Notes: generated by a model not told the origin, from the sequence alone. 64,000 nucleotides of DNA from Acidobacteriota bacterium (GCA_019639175.1 JAHBSK010000001.1:124001-188000); one strand, 5' to 3'. Shown: positions 22,938 to 32,120, counted from the first letter of the stretch. Numbers and translations: made by a program.

Positions 22938-23447
22938 TCATTGTCCAAAAACCGACATACCCATTTCATCCTTTGGCCGAAAAATGGCAGCGAGTTTGCC
23001 CGATCCCGGTTCGGTGTTCTTCCATTTGGCCGCATCAATGTCGATGACCGCGAGCGCGGCGGTCGGCATAGTTTCGACGGCTCCTGTCAAAGCCCGGACA
23101 ACGCCCTCCATTCCCGGATTATGACCGACCATCATCGCCGTGTTCGCCGTATCGGGCAGATCGGATATTACATTTAAAAGCGTTCCGGTTGCCGCCTCAT
23201 ATATCCGGTCGTCATATACGATGCCTGCATTGATGCCCGAACTTTCCCGGACGAGGTCCGCCGTCTGGACGGTTCGTTTTGCCGGTGAGCAAATGACGAT
23301 GTCGGGAACAAGGTTTTCGCGGACAAGCAGTTCTCCCATGAACGGAGCGGTGTTGAGTCCGCGCGTGTTCAGCGGACGGTCGAAATCCGCCACTCCGGTC
23401 AGATACTGTTCCGATTTTGCGTGCCTTAATAAGATCAGCCTTTTCAT
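22938..23447 (-). CDS. sixA: SixA-like phosphohistidine phosphatase
   Basis: 169 residues, histidine-phosphatase fold. The RHAKS box (residues 7-11) provides the nucleophile His. ADFDRPLNTRG follows, with the second Arg in CSPAKRTVQTA and the catalytic His in MMVGHNPGME. SixA removes phosphate from His in phosphorelay or PTS proteins. It lies upstream of the PhoB-like operon on the same strand, a suggestive location. Confidence 0.88.
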   Translation of the reverse strand: MKRLILLRHAKSEQYLTGVADFDRPLNTRGLNTAPFMGELLVRENLVPDIVICSPAKRTVQTADLVRESSGINAGIVYDDRIYEAATGTLLNVISDLPDTANTAMMVGHNPGMEGVVRALTGAVETMPTAALAVIDIDAAKWKNTEPGSGKLAAIFRPKDEMGMSVFGQ

Positions 23448-23567
23448 ATTCTCCTCGCGGTGATCTCCGTCGATATGCCTTTATCAACATCCTATCATCG
23501 AAAACCGCCTTTCTGTTAAACTAAGTTTCCACACCGCAGTATTCGGGACATATTCTGGAGTTGGGAA

Positions 23568-25478
23568 ATGGATGCGTTAAATGCGGCATTGCTGGTAAAC
23601 TGGCTCGGCTTTTCGGTCGGGGCATTGCTGTATCTGATGCTTGCGGTCATGGTGCTTCGCCATCCGCCCGACCGCGAGGGCCGCAGCGTGACGGTGCTTC
23701 TTTTGGCGACTGCTGTCCTCGGCCTTATCTGGAATCTGGGCGAACTGTTCGTTTATATCTTTCGCGATTTTGCCCTCGGTACCAGTTTCCCCATCTTGAC
23801 CGCCGCCGCTTATTCCGCTCTCGGGTTTCTTCCGTCGGTGGTCGTTCATTCCGCTGAGAATGACATGGGCGGCCGACGGCTGCTGACGCCTGTTGCATAC
23901 ACGCTCAGCAGTGTGGCGGCGGTCCTGCATTTTTATTCGGCAATGACGGGTTCCGCCGTTCCTTCCGGATCGGCCCTTATCATTTTGATGTTCGGGGCAG
24001 TTTCGCTGATAGCCGGACTTCTCGTTTTCAATTTTCGGCAATCGCTGGAACAGAAAATGGTCTGGGGAGCGGCGATGCTGGTCTTTGTCCTTTCGGGGAC
24101 GCATTTCATCGCCACGCCGGAAGGCAATTCGTGGCTAGTGGAACTGATCGCCCATCAGTCATCGGTCCCGCTTGCCTTGGTCATCCTGTATCAGAATTAC
24201 CGTTTCGCTTTTGCCGATCTTTTCCTCAAGCGGGCAATATCGGTGATGCTTTTGGCCGGTGTCGCCTTTAGCCTTTATGTATGGGTCGCGGCTCCGCTCC
24301 TTCGTTATCACGAAACTCATGACCGCAACGATGTCTTTGCTATCAGCCTCATACTGCTTTTGTGGATGGCGACGGCATTCGCCTATCCGTGGCTGCACAA
24401 AATGGCCGTATGGACGGTGGACAGGGTGATACTGAACCGCGCCAATTATGACGATGTGATACGACAGCTTGCCTCGCGGACAGCCAACGCAGGTACGGTC
24501 GGCGAGATACTCTCGACGGTGAGCGAACTGCTGGGCGATGTTCTGACGGCGAACAATGCGGAATGGTCAGAGGAACGTTCGGCGGATAAAGGCATCGCGG
24601 ACGGCGGCGTGGTTTCCGGCTCCGACAGGGCGGAAATGAGGATCATCACCGCTGAGCGTCCATACTATCGCATCGAGTTCTCGTCGCTGCGGGGCGGCAG
24701 ACGGCTGCTTTCTGATGAGATGGCGATGCTCGAAGCCGCCTCGCATCTGACGGCACGAAGAATAGACGCCCTTCGCGTAACCCATGAGCGATGCGAACAG
24801 GAAACGCGCGAGCAGGAGTTCTCAAAACTTGCGGCCGAAGCTCAATTAACGGCCCTGCGGGCGCAGATAAATCCGCATTTTCTTTTTAACGCGCTGACGA
24901 CCATCGGGTATCTGATACAGACCACGCCGGAACAAGCGTTTCAGACGCTGATACAGTTGACCAAACTGCTTCGCGGCGTGCTTAGCTCGACCGGCGAGTT
25001 CTGCGCTCTTGGCGACGAGATGAAGCTGATCGAGAATTATCTTGAGATCGAAAGCACCCGTTTCGAGGAACGCCTCGAGGTTGAGATAGATGTCGCGGAC
25101 GAACTGAGAACGGCCAGAATACCGGCTCTGATCCTTCAGCCGCTGGTGGAGAATGCGATAAAGCACGGCATTTCGGAGAGCAAAAAAGGCGGCAAGGTTA
25201 GCATTGCGGCGGCAGTTTTCGAGGAGAATGGTGAAAGGCTCCTCAGGCTTTCCGTTGCCGACACGGGCGACGGGCGCAGCGTTGAACCGGACGAATATCG
25301 CGACGGTGTCGGGCTGCGGAACATTGCAGACCGTCTTCGCGCCCATTACGGCAACGCGGCCCGTCTGGATCTGGTCAGGACCGTTGATGAAGAGACGCTT
25401 GCGACGGTCGTTCTGCCGGTGTCCGATATAGGCCGTCGGGAACGAAAGGAAATTCAGGCAAGCGTGGCCGCGATATGA
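23568..25478 (+). CDS. LytS-type sensor histidine kinase with 7TM input
   Basis: 636 residues. Seven hydrophobic helices fill residues 8-285 (for example LLVNWLGFSVGALLYLMLAV). A GAF-like linker comes next, then the His_kinase domain with His437 in RAQINPHFLFNALTTIGYL and an HATPase_c domain (QPLVENAIKHGI, DTGDGRSVEPDEYRDGVGLRN). This is the LytS/YehU class. It overlaps the LytTR regulator (ATGA at 25475-25478), so the two are a cognate pair. The ligand is unknown. Confidence 0.9.
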   Translation: MDALNAALLVNWLGFSVGALLYLMLAVMVLRHPPDREGRSVTVLLLATAVLGLIWNLGELFVYIFRDFALGTSFPILTAAAYSALGFLPSVVVHSAENDMGGRRLLTPVAYTLSSVAAVLHFYSAMTGSAVPSGSALIILMFGAVSLIAGLLVFNFRQSLEQKMVWGAAMLVFVLSGTHFIATPEGNSWLVELIAHQSSVPLALVILYQNYRFAFADLFLKRAISVMLLAGVAFSLYVWVAAPLLRYHETHDRNDVFAISLILLLWMATAFAYPWLHKMAVWTVDRVILNRANYDDVIRQLASRTANAGTVGEILSTVSELLGDVLTANNAEWSEERSADKGIADGGVVSGSDRAEMRIITAERPYYRIEFSSLRGGRRLLSDEMAMLEAASHLTARRIDALRVTHERCEQETREQEFSKLAAEAQLTALRAQINPHFLFNALTTIGYLIQTTPEQAFQTLIQLTKLLRGVLSSTGEFCALGDEMKLIENYLEIESTRFEERLEVEIDVADELRTARIPALILQPLVENAIKHGISESKKGGKVSIAAAVFEENGERLLRLSVADTGDGRSVEPDEYRDGVGLRNIADRLRAHYGNAARLDLVRTVDEETLATVVLPVSDIGRRERKEIQASVAAI

Positions 25479-26254
25479 ACAAGTTAAGGATATTGATAGC
25501 AGATGACGAGCGTCCGGCAAGGGCGTTCCTGACCTCCGCGCTTTCCTCAATGGACAATGTTGAGGTCGTGGCCGAAGCCGAGAACGGCTCTGATGCGGTG
25601 GAAAAGATAATTGAATTAAAGCCTGATCTTGCCTTGCTTGACCTGCAAATGCCTGAGCTTTCCGGCATTGATGTCATACGGGCGCTGAAAAAGAACCAGA
25701 CACCGCTTGTGGCATTTGTAACGGCGTTCGATCAGTATGCCGTTCAGGCATTTGAGCTGAACGCGATAGATTACCTTCTCAAACCTGTTGAGAACTCGCG
25801 CCTGCGCGAAACGATACAACGGGCAGCCGAGCGGCTGGAACAAAGCGATTGGCGCGAGGTCGAGACGGAACGCCTTCGCAGCGCGGCGGCCGTGTATGAC
25901 GAATCGCGTTCATCCGGCTTTATCGAAAGGATCCCAGTCAAGCGAAAGGATGAGATATATCTCGTTCCCGTTGCCGAGGTCGCCTCTATAGTTGCCGACG
26001 GAGAACTGCTGCATATAACCACCGCCGACAATCAGCGGTTTTTGATCAATTATCGGCTAAAGGACCTGGAGGCGAGGCTCGATCCGCGTATGTTCGTACG
26101 GCTTTCACGCGGTGCCATTGCAAATCTGGGAATGATCGACCGGATAGCGCCGCTGCCGGGCGGCACATATCTTATTCATATGTCCAACGGCCAGGAATTG
26201 TCCTCAAGCAGGCTCCAGTCAAAGATACTGCGAACGGAACTGCTGAAACTTTAG
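25475..26254 (+). CDS. LytTR-family response regulator
   Basis: 259 residues. Receiver with D10-D11, phospho-acceptor Asp56 (LALLDLQMPEL) and the Lys of YLLKPVENSRL. The C-terminal LytTR DNA-binding domain (about 155-259) has IPVKRKDEIYLVPVAEVASIVADGE and FVRLSRGAIANLGMIDRI. LytTR proteins bind pairs of 9-bp direct repeats. The gene ends 158 bases before the receptor gene at 26413, a possible target. Confidence 0.92.
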   Translation: MNKLRILIADDERPARAFLTSALSSMDNVEVVAEAENGSDAVEKIIELKPDLALLDLQMPELSGIDVIRALKKNQTPLVAFVTAFDQYAVQAFELNAIDYLLKPVENSRLRETIQRAAERLEQSDWREVETERLRSAAAVYDESRSSGFIERIPVKRKDEIYLVPVAEVASIVADGELLHITTADNQRFLINYRLKDLEARLDPRMFVRLSRGAIANLGMIDRIAPLPGGTYLIHMSNGQELSSSRLQSKILRTELLKL

Positions 26255-26412
26255 CGGATATTGCCGCATATGCGCTTCTCCGTTCATTTGGCAGGCTTTC
26301 CATCCATTCACCATTTGTGACCGACCGTTGAAAACTGTCCGAATGCCCCTCAGGTTGTCCCATAATCTAAACTTTCCCGGGCTTTTACCACCGATCCGGG
26401 AAGTTTTTATAT

Positions 26413-28707
26413 ATGAGACCTCTGATCTTACTTTCAGCTTTATTTATATTCTCGATCACGGCATTGGCACAGAACGGTTCCATCTCAGGAAAAGTGACAT
26501 ACGGCGGCTCGACACCGCTCCACGACGCTACGGTGCAGCTAATGCAGACCGGCAGAATCGTCAGGACAGATGCCGAGGGTAATTACACCATCACCGATGT
26601 CGCTCCCGGCAGATACACGGTTCTGGCTCACGTTGAGGGGTTTTCTGATGTCACGAGAGTTGTCGTGGTCGCTGCGGGCAGTGAGGCAAGGGCAGATCTG
26701 AATCTTCGCGTCGCCGCTCTGCAGGAACAGGTAACGGTCACGGCGACCGGAACCGAGCAATCGGTCTTCGATTCGTTCCAGACGGTCAATTCCGTTGGCT
26801 CGACAAGGATAATGCAAAAGGCCGCGACATCCATTGGCGAGGTGCTTGAATCAGAGACAGGCGTTGCGAAAAGAAGTTTTGGGCCGGGGCCGTCGCGTCC
26901 TGTCATCCGCGGGTTTGACGGCGACCGCGTTCTGGTCGTTCAGGACGGCATCAGGACAGGTTCGCTCGCGTCGCAATCGGGCGATCATGCGGAGCCTGTC
27001 GATCCGGTCGGAGCGGAACGCATTGAGGTTTTGAAAGGCCCGGCAACGCTGCTCTACGGCAGCAACGCCATCGGCGGCGTCGTCAACGTGATAGACCATC
27101 ACGACAACGATTTTGTTTCGGGATTTCGCGGCTTCCTCACCGGCGTTACCGGCTCTGCCGACAAGCAGGCCGGTTTTGCCGGCGGCGGCGAATACGGCTA
27201 CAAGAATTTTATGTTTCGGGGCAAGGCCGGCGCCCAGCGCACCGGCAATTTCAGCACACCGGAAGGCGTTGTGCCGAATTCGCGTTCACGGTCGAACAAC
27301 GGATCTTTCGGCTTGGGGTATTACGGAGAAAAAGCGTGGATAGACGGTTCGTTCGCGGTGGACATACGCAAGTTCGGCGTGCCTTACGCGGGCGAGTTTC
27401 ACGGACATCACCACGAGGAATGTGAAGAAGAAGACGAAGAATGTAAAGAACACGGGGAAGGAAAGTTTGGTGAGGAAGAACATGAACACGAGGAATTGGA
27501 TGTCAGCCTGCGCTCGCGGGCTTACAACACAAAATTTTCGGGCGGTTTTCGCGACCTCACCAATCCGTTCCTAAGGGGAATGCAGTACAGCTTTTTCTAT
27601 TCAGATTATAAACACGACGAGATCGAGACCGAGATCGAACATAATGAATCAGAGATAGCCACCGTTTACAAGAACAAGACCTTTTCATATCGGACGCTTT
27701 TTGAACAGCAGCGGGCGGGAAGGCTTACAGGACGGTTCGGGTTTGAAGGTTTCAACCGCAATTACCGTGTTGACGGCGAGGAACAGCTTGTCAATGGCAA
27801 GATCGCGCATAATTCTTTTTCGGCATACGCTCTTGAAGAGATCGATCTTAAAAGGGTCAAGTTCCAGTTTGGCGGACGCATCGAGAACAATCGTTACAAC
27901 CCGGAAGATCCGCTTTTGACCGATCGCGATTTTACAGCCTTTTCAGGCGGAGCGGGAATAAATGTCGGTCTGTGGGAAGGCGGCGCACTGGTTGCGAACT
28001 ACACGCATTCGACACGCGCTCCCGCCCTTGAGGAGCTGTATAATCACGGTCCGCACATCGGCAACATGACCTATGAGGTCGGCAATGACGCGTTGAAAAC
28101 GGAACGCTCGAACGGCATTGACGTATCGCTTCGTCATATATCAGATAAGTTCAGATTGACAGGCGATGTTTTTCATTACAGCATCAGCAATTTCGTCTAT
28201 CTTGCGGCGGCGGATGAGGACGAAGACGGCGAACCGGATACCGAACATGGCCTTTTCGTCGGCAATTACACACAGGACAACGCCGCATTTACCGGAGCGG
28301 AACTGTCGGCAGAAGCGAGCTTTAACCGTTTTATCGGAGCGTTTCTGAACTTTGACACAGTGCGGGCAAGATTGACGGATAGGGACGAGAACCTGCCGCG
28401 AATACCGCCTGCCAGAGTGCGTCTTGGGCTTGATCTCAGATACAAAGACCTTACGGTCAGGCCGGAATTGTTGTTTGCCGCGCGGCAAAAGAAAGTCTCT
28501 CCGCTTGAAACGCAGACCGATGGTTACGGCCTGCTGAATATCGCGGGCTCATATACCATCGGGCGTCAGCATCATGCGCATATTTTCTCGGTGAACGCGT
28601 ACAATCTGACCAACAAACTCTACCGCAACCACCTGAGCTTTGTGAAAGACCTTGTGCCGGAGATCGGCCGGGGCATTCGTTTTGGCTATACAGTCAGATT
28701 CTTTTAA
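26413..28707 (+). CDS. TonB-dependent receptor, ZnuD-like
   Basis: 764 residues. Signal peptide (1-19, ending ALAQ), a carboxypeptidase-regulatory-like domain (about 22-100), plug domain (GPSRPVIRGFDGDRVLVVQD; VEVLKGPATLLYGSNAIGGVVNV-type box) and a 22-strand barrel ending in a terminal Phe. A long extracellular-loop-like stretch at about 327-361 is packed with His, Glu and Cys (HGHHHEECEEEDEECKEH and EEEHEHEEL). This is the hallmark of the ZnuD and related metal receptors, so uptake of zinc or a similar divalent ion is inferred. No Zur box could be recognised in the 158 bases upstream. Confidence 0.88.
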   Translation: MRPLILLSALFIFSITALAQNGSISGKVTYGGSTPLHDATVQLMQTGRIVRTDAEGNYTITDVAPGRYTVLAHVEGFSDVTRVVVVAAGSEARADLNLRVAALQEQVTVTATGTEQSVFDSFQTVNSVGSTRIMQKAATSIGEVLESETGVAKRSFGPGPSRPVIRGFDGDRVLVVQDGIRTGSLASQSGDHAEPVDPVGAERIEVLKGPATLLYGSNAIGGVVNVIDHHDNDFVSGFRGFLTGVTGSADKQAGFAGGGEYGYKNFMFRGKAGAQRTGNFSTPEGVVPNSRSRSNNGSFGLGYYGEKAWIDGSFAVDIRKFGVPYAGEFHGHHHEECEEEDEECKEHGEGKFGEEEHEHEELDVSLRSRAYNTKFSGGFRDLTNPFLRGMQYSFFYSDYKHDEIETEIEHNESEIATVYKNKTFSYRTLFEQQRAGRLTGRFGFEGFNRNYRVDGEEQLVNGKIAHNSFSAYALEEIDLKRVKFQFGGRIENNRYNPEDPLLTDRDFTAFSGGAGINVGLWEGGALVANYTHSTRAPALEELYNHGPHIGNMTYEVGNDALKTERSNGIDVSLRHISDKFRLTGDVFHYSISNFVYLAAADEDEDGEPDTEHGLFVGNYTQDNAAFTGAELSAEASFNRFIGAFLNFDTVRARLTDRDENLPRIPPARVRLGLDLRYKDLTVRPELLFAARQKKVSPLETQTDGYGLLNIAGSYTIGRQHHAHIFSVNAYNLTNKLYRNHLSFVKDLVPEIGRGIRFGYTVRFF

Positions 28708-28729
28708 AAGCGTCTCCATTCGCTTACTT

Positions 28730-28784
28730 CCTCCGAAGGCTTCGTTTATAATTGGGGAAAAACGAGGTTTTCGGAGGGTTTTTT
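28730..28784 (+). terminator. Terminator hairpin that also masks the next gene's Shine-Dalgarno
   Basis: CCTCCGAA (28730-28737) pairs with TTCGGAGG (28770-28777), then T6 (28779-28784) runs to the ATG at 28785. TATAAT (28747-28752) lies in the loop. Read-through RNA would terminate or bury GGAGG; RNA begun inside the loop would leave it free. Confidence 0.6.
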
Positions 28785-29453
28785 ATGTCTTCAACAGAAA
28801 CGCTGGCTTTTGGCACGGCAAACGGTGACACGACCGCATACGTCGTCAAACCTGACGCGGGCAACGGAAAGGCCGTACTCATCATTCAGGAATGGTGGGG
28901 CGTCAACGATCACATCAAGGACATTGCGGGGCGATACGCGGCGGAAGGTTTTCTTGCCATCGTTCCCGATCTTTACAGAGGCAAGGTGACAAAGGACGCC
29001 GATGAAGCCTCAGAACTGATGCACGCATTGGAAATTGAGGATGGCATCGATACCATCAGGAACGCTGTCGCAAAGGCCGGTGAAGAATACGGCCTGTCCC
29101 ATGTCGGCATCACCGGTTATTGCATGGGCGGGACATTTGCCCTGCGGGCGGCGTGTGAGGTCGAGGGCATTTCCGCCGCTGCCGCCTTTTACGGCGACAT
29201 ACCTGAGGAAGATGTGCTGAAAAAGCTGCGTGTGCCGACGGTCTTTATTTCAGCAACGCGTGACTACTGGATAAGCACGGAAAAGGTCGGAGAACTTGAA
29301 GCCGCGGTCGAAAAATACGAGCTTCCTCTGGAGTCGGTAAAATACGACGCCGATCACGCTTTCTTTAACGACACTCGCCCTGAGGTCTATGATGCTGATG
29401 CCGCGGCGGATGCGTGGGCATTGGTCGTTGGATTCTTTAACGACAGATTGTAG
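28785..29453 (+). CDS. Dienelactone hydrolase family protein
   Basis: 222 residues from the ATG at 28785, chosen for its GGAGG ribosome binding site and family-like N-terminus. Alpha/beta-hydrolase with Glu36 in IIQEWWG, nucleophile Cys113 in GYCMGG, Asp160 in TRDYW and His191 in DADHAFFND, the Cys-Asp-His triad of dienelactone hydrolases. Family members open lactone rings in aromatic degradation or act as general esterases. No aromatic-pathway gene is near, so the substrate is open. Confidence 0.9.
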   Translation: MSSTETLAFGTANGDTTAYVVKPDAGNGKAVLIIQEWWGVNDHIKDIAGRYAAEGFLAIVPDLYRGKVTKDADEASELMHALEIEDGIDTIRNAVAKAGEEYGLSHVGITGYCMGGTFALRAACEVEGISAAAAFYGDIPEEDVLKKLRVPTVFISATRDYWISTEKVGELEAAVEKYELPLESVKYDADHAFFNDTRPEVYDADAAADAWALVVGFFNDRL

Positions 29454-29497
29454 ATCGCGATAGAACGAAAAGTTTTGAGGAAGTCAGAAAAGTCATT

Positions 29498-29585
29498 TTC
29501 TGTGTCTTCAATCTGCGCATTCTGTGGTCAAACTCCTGAAAAATACAGGAAATACCACAGAAAGCACAGACGCAAAACCGAGACG
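29498..29585. repeat. Intergenic imperfect palindrome
   Basis: TTCTGTGGT (29520-29528) pairs perfectly with ACCACAGAA (29554-29562). Outer words (TCTGTGTC and CTGCGC against GCACAGACGC) extend the stem. It occupies most of the gap between the two convergent genes and may serve as a bidirectional terminator. Confidence 0.65.
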
Positions 29586-29621
29586 CACATATCGGCCAAG
29601 TCTTTTTAGAGATGAGCTTTT

Positions 29622-30563
29622 TTATTTGATCATTTCGAACAGCTCACTCTTTGTCGGCAGGGCCGTTCTGGCGCCGACAGCTCGGCATTTCAGGGCGGCG
29701 ACCGCATTTGCCATTTTTGCAGCTTCCTCGATATCGCTTCCGGTCAGCAGGCCATAGAGCAGGCCGACGCGGTACGAATCGCCGGCGCCGGTCGTGTCCT
29801 TACAGCCGCCCGGAACCGCATAGCCCGGCGTTTCAATAAATTTTCCGTCACACAGCAGCAGCGAACCGGCACGGCCCAATGTGATGCCGACAAGTTTGCT
29901 GCCGAAACGGTCCTGTAAATTGAGCAGAGCTTTTCGCTCATTGATAGGCCCGAATATCTTTGCGGGAAAATCCGAAGAGGCGATGAAGATGTCAACGTAG
30001 GAAAACAGTTCCTCGGCGCCGTCGAACATATTGTCGATGTCCGCCGAAACGATGACACCGTTCTTTTTGGCTTCCCTTGCCATGACTATACAGGCTTCGA
30101 CATCATGCGGGGTGAAATGCAGAACCTTTGCACGCGAGACGGCCTCGAGCGGGACCTCATCCGGTGTGTAAGAAAGCTTCGGGTCGCGATCCCAGATGAC
30201 GGTTCGTTCGCCGTTCCTGTCGTCGATGACAATGAACGCGATCTGCGTCGCCGCTCCGGCTATCTTTTCGGCGTATGCAAGGTCAACGCCCTCATTACGA
30301 AGCGATGCCATGCCGAACCCGCCCGCATCATCGTCACCGAACCGCCCGATGTAGGATGTCCGCAAACCCAACCTTTGCAGACCGGCCATGGTCGTGGCGA
30401 CCTCGCCGCCCGCCGCCCTGATGTAGTCTGAAAGCCTGACCTTTGAATTAAAGGCCGGATACTCAGGAACGCGGATAAGAAAATCGACGGCGTTGGTGCC
30501 GAAACCCACCACATCCAGGTTTGTATCGGCATCATTTTGTTTCAAATTAAATGGAAATCGCAT
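29622..30563 (-). CDS. PfkB-family carbohydrate kinase
   Basis: 313 residues, ribokinase-like fold. FGTNAVDFLIRVP at the start, the GGEVATTMAGLQRLG hinge, and signature 2 CKDTTGAGDSYRVGLLYGL with catalytic Asp in GAGD (about 269). The usual Ala after GAGD is Ser here. PfkB kinases phosphorylate sugars or nucleosides. The substrate cannot be told from sequence, and the neighbours give no pathway. Confidence 0.9.
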   Translation of the reverse strand: MRFPFNLKQNDADTNLDVVGFGTNAVDFLIRVPEYPAFNSKVRLSDYIRAAGGEVATTMAGLQRLGLRTSYIGRFGDDDAGGFGMASLRNEGVDLAYAEKIAGAATQIAFIVIDDRNGERTVIWDRDPKLSYTPDEVPLEAVSRAKVLHFTPHDVEACIVMAREAKKNGVIVSADIDNMFDGAEELFSYVDIFIASSDFPAKIFGPINERKALLNLQDRFGSKLVGITLGRAGSLLLCDGKFIETPGYAVPGGCKDTTGAGDSYRVGLLYGLLTGSDIEEAAKMANAVAALKCRAVGARTALPTKSELFEMIK

Positions 30564-30653
30564 TTGGAAATTGCAAAACTAATGAGTCTAAAAATAGAAT
30601 AAAAAAAGAGGTTAGTAAACCCGTGTCGTTTCAACCGGGCGTTGCTGATCCGA

Positions 30654-30692
30654 TATAATATCAAAGCAATAATTCGTTTGTTTTTAGGGGAG
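30654..30692 (+). promoter_or_regulatory. -10 element and ribosome binding site of the LysW-like gene
   Basis: TATAAT at 30654-30659 and AGGGGAGAAG just before the ATG at 30700. No good -35 element is seen. Confidence 0.45.
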
Positions 30693-30699
30693 AAGAAAC

Positions 30700-30903
30700 A
30701 TGCCGACATCCATTTGCCCAGAGTGTGACGAAGAAGTTTACGTCGATGCGGAATCCGAACAGGGAGACACCGTGACGTGTGAGGAATGCGGTGCTGGCCT
30801 TGTCGTCGTCGGGCTGGACCCGATAGAGCTGGATATGAAGGACGATGACGACGAGGATGATTACGACGATGACGGTTATGGTTATGACGATGACCGTTAT
30901 TGA
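30700..30903 (+). CDS. LysW-like zinc-ribbon protein with acidic tail
   Basis: 67 residues. A zinc ribbon with C6, C9, C27 and C30 (ICPECDEEVYV; VTCEECGAGL), then VVGLDPIELDM, closely follows the layout of LysW, the amino-group carrier protein of the alpha-aminoadipate lysine and ornithine route. LysW ends in an EDWGE motif whose terminal Glu carries the substrate. This protein instead ends in a run of Asp with Gly/Tyr (DDDEDDYDDDGYGYDDDRY) and lacks it. No lysX-like ligase stands next to it. It is either a stand-alone relative or a carrier with a changed tail. Confidence 0.8.
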   Translation: MPTSICPECDEEVYVDAESEQGDTVTCEECGAGLVVVGLDPIELDMKDDDDEDDYDDDGYGYDDDRY

Positions 30904-30924
30904 CGGCGTTGTCAGTTCACCATG

Positions 30925-31890
30925 TCATCGCGGCCGATAACCGGGCCTGTTCTGTCGCAGTTTCAGGCCCTCTTGTGTCTCGATGCGGACCTCGCGAAAG
31001 TCATCGACGGACCTGCCCGGTTCGGGGTAAAAGGCGACGGCGTATGATCCCGTGACCTGCGACTCCAGCTCGGCAAAGAGGCTTTCCAGGCTCTTGTCGC
31101 CCGCGTACAGATTTATCCCGCCTGTTCTTTCAACCAGGCCGCTTGCCTCAAAAGGCGTCATCAGCGGGCGTTTTGTACCCTGAAGCCGCGAGTATGACGG
31201 CATGATGATGGAATAAACGCTCACCTCGGCGGCATTGGCCCGCTCTATTACCGTTTCCGGAGCAACTACATCTCCGACCGGAAAACCGTCCGTTATCACA
31301 ACCACCGAACGTTTGGGAACCTGTCCGCGAATGCTCTTCGGAGCTTTTTTTACGATCAGCCGGATCGCGTCATCGACGGCATCGTAAGCATGTGTGGACA
31401 ATCCGCCTGTATCACGTGCCAGTTTTTCCAATGAACGATCCAGCCGCTGCGGGATATTTGAAAATCCCGCGAGCGTTCGCACCCGCATCGCAAATGTCAT
31501 TATTGCAAAATATGTATTCGGCGCCCCGAGTCTTTTGATCGACTGTTTAAGGGCGTTGCGAAGGCTCTCCATTTCGGCCGCGGTCATGCTGCCCGAAACG
31601 TCAAGAGCGAAAATGACCAGCATCGGCCTATTTTGTTCCGCGTCGGTTATCGGCTGAAAAAAATCCACTTGTCGCTCGACACCGTTATCGAATATACGAA
31701 AATCCCCGGCCTTTAGTCCCGCAACGGGTTTTCCGTCCTTTCCTGTGACCGTCACCTCAAAAGTGACAAGCTCGGTATCGACCCTGATAGGGTCGTCATC
31801 CTGTCCCAGCATTGTCCCGACAAACATCAGACATATCACGCCGAGAGAGCGAAAAAGAACGTACCATTCATTTTGAAATACAGAGGTCAT
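30925..31890 (-). CDS. Secreted VWFA protein, acidobacterial type
   Basis: 321 residues. A hydrophobic leader (about 12-29) is followed by a beta domain (IRVDTELVTFEVTVTGKDGKPVAGL) and a VWA domain with the MIDAS motif FALDVSGSM (Asp97, Ser99, Ser101), then VVVITDGFP. This layout is the VWFA-related family multiplied in Acidobacteriota and is the best taxonomic marker here. VWA domains bind protein partners through Mg; the partner is not known. Confidence 0.88.
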   Translation of the reverse strand: MTSVFQNEWYVLFRSLGVICLMFVGTMLGQDDDPIRVDTELVTFEVTVTGKDGKPVAGLKAGDFRIFDNGVERQVDFFQPITDAEQNRPMLVIFALDVSGSMTAAEMESLRNALKQSIKRLGAPNTYFAIMTFAMRVRTLAGFSNIPQRLDRSLEKLARDTGGLSTHAYDAVDDAIRLIVKKAPKSIRGQVPKRSVVVITDGFPVGDVVAPETVIERANAAEVSVYSIIMPSYSRLQGTKRPLMTPFEASGLVERTGGINLYAGDKSLESLFAELESQVTGSYAVAFYPEPGRSVDDFREVRIETQEGLKLRQNRPGYRPR

Positions 31891-31973
31891 ATTGCCAGGT
31901 CAATTTGAACGAATTTGATCACAGCTTGCAAATACGAACGCAAAAACCGTCTAAATCGCTGTTGTACGGGTGA

Positions 31974-32097
31974 TGCCGTTTACGGCACGACGTTTGTATA
32001 ACGTCTGTTCGATGCCATTGCGTTGGCGGACGTTGGCATCATCCGCATAGGCCGGGTTTCACGACCCCAAGCGTGCAACACCGGCCGAAAAGCGGAT
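31974..32097 (+). promoter_or_regulatory. Series of hairpins in the leader of the HD-GYP/GGDEF gene
   Basis: Four successive stems: TGCCGT/ACGGCA (31974-31987), GACGTT/AACGTC (31989-32005), GATGCCA/TGGCATC (32011-32040), and nested CATCCGC/GCGGAT and GGCCGG/CCGGCC (32040-32097). The remainder of the 31891-32120 gap holds no gene. No known riboswitch class was recognised. Confidence 0.45.
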
Positions 32098-32120
32098 CGG
32101 AACAGACGGCCCGATTCCCG

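Noticed and set aside
26255..26412. LytTR direct repeats upstream of the receptor gene
   Set aside because: Only one partial match (ACCGTTGAA) and no second copy at the needed spacing.
31891..32120. Known c-di-GMP riboswitch (GEMM-I or GEMM-II)
   Set aside because: The conserved core words of neither class are present despite the rich structure.
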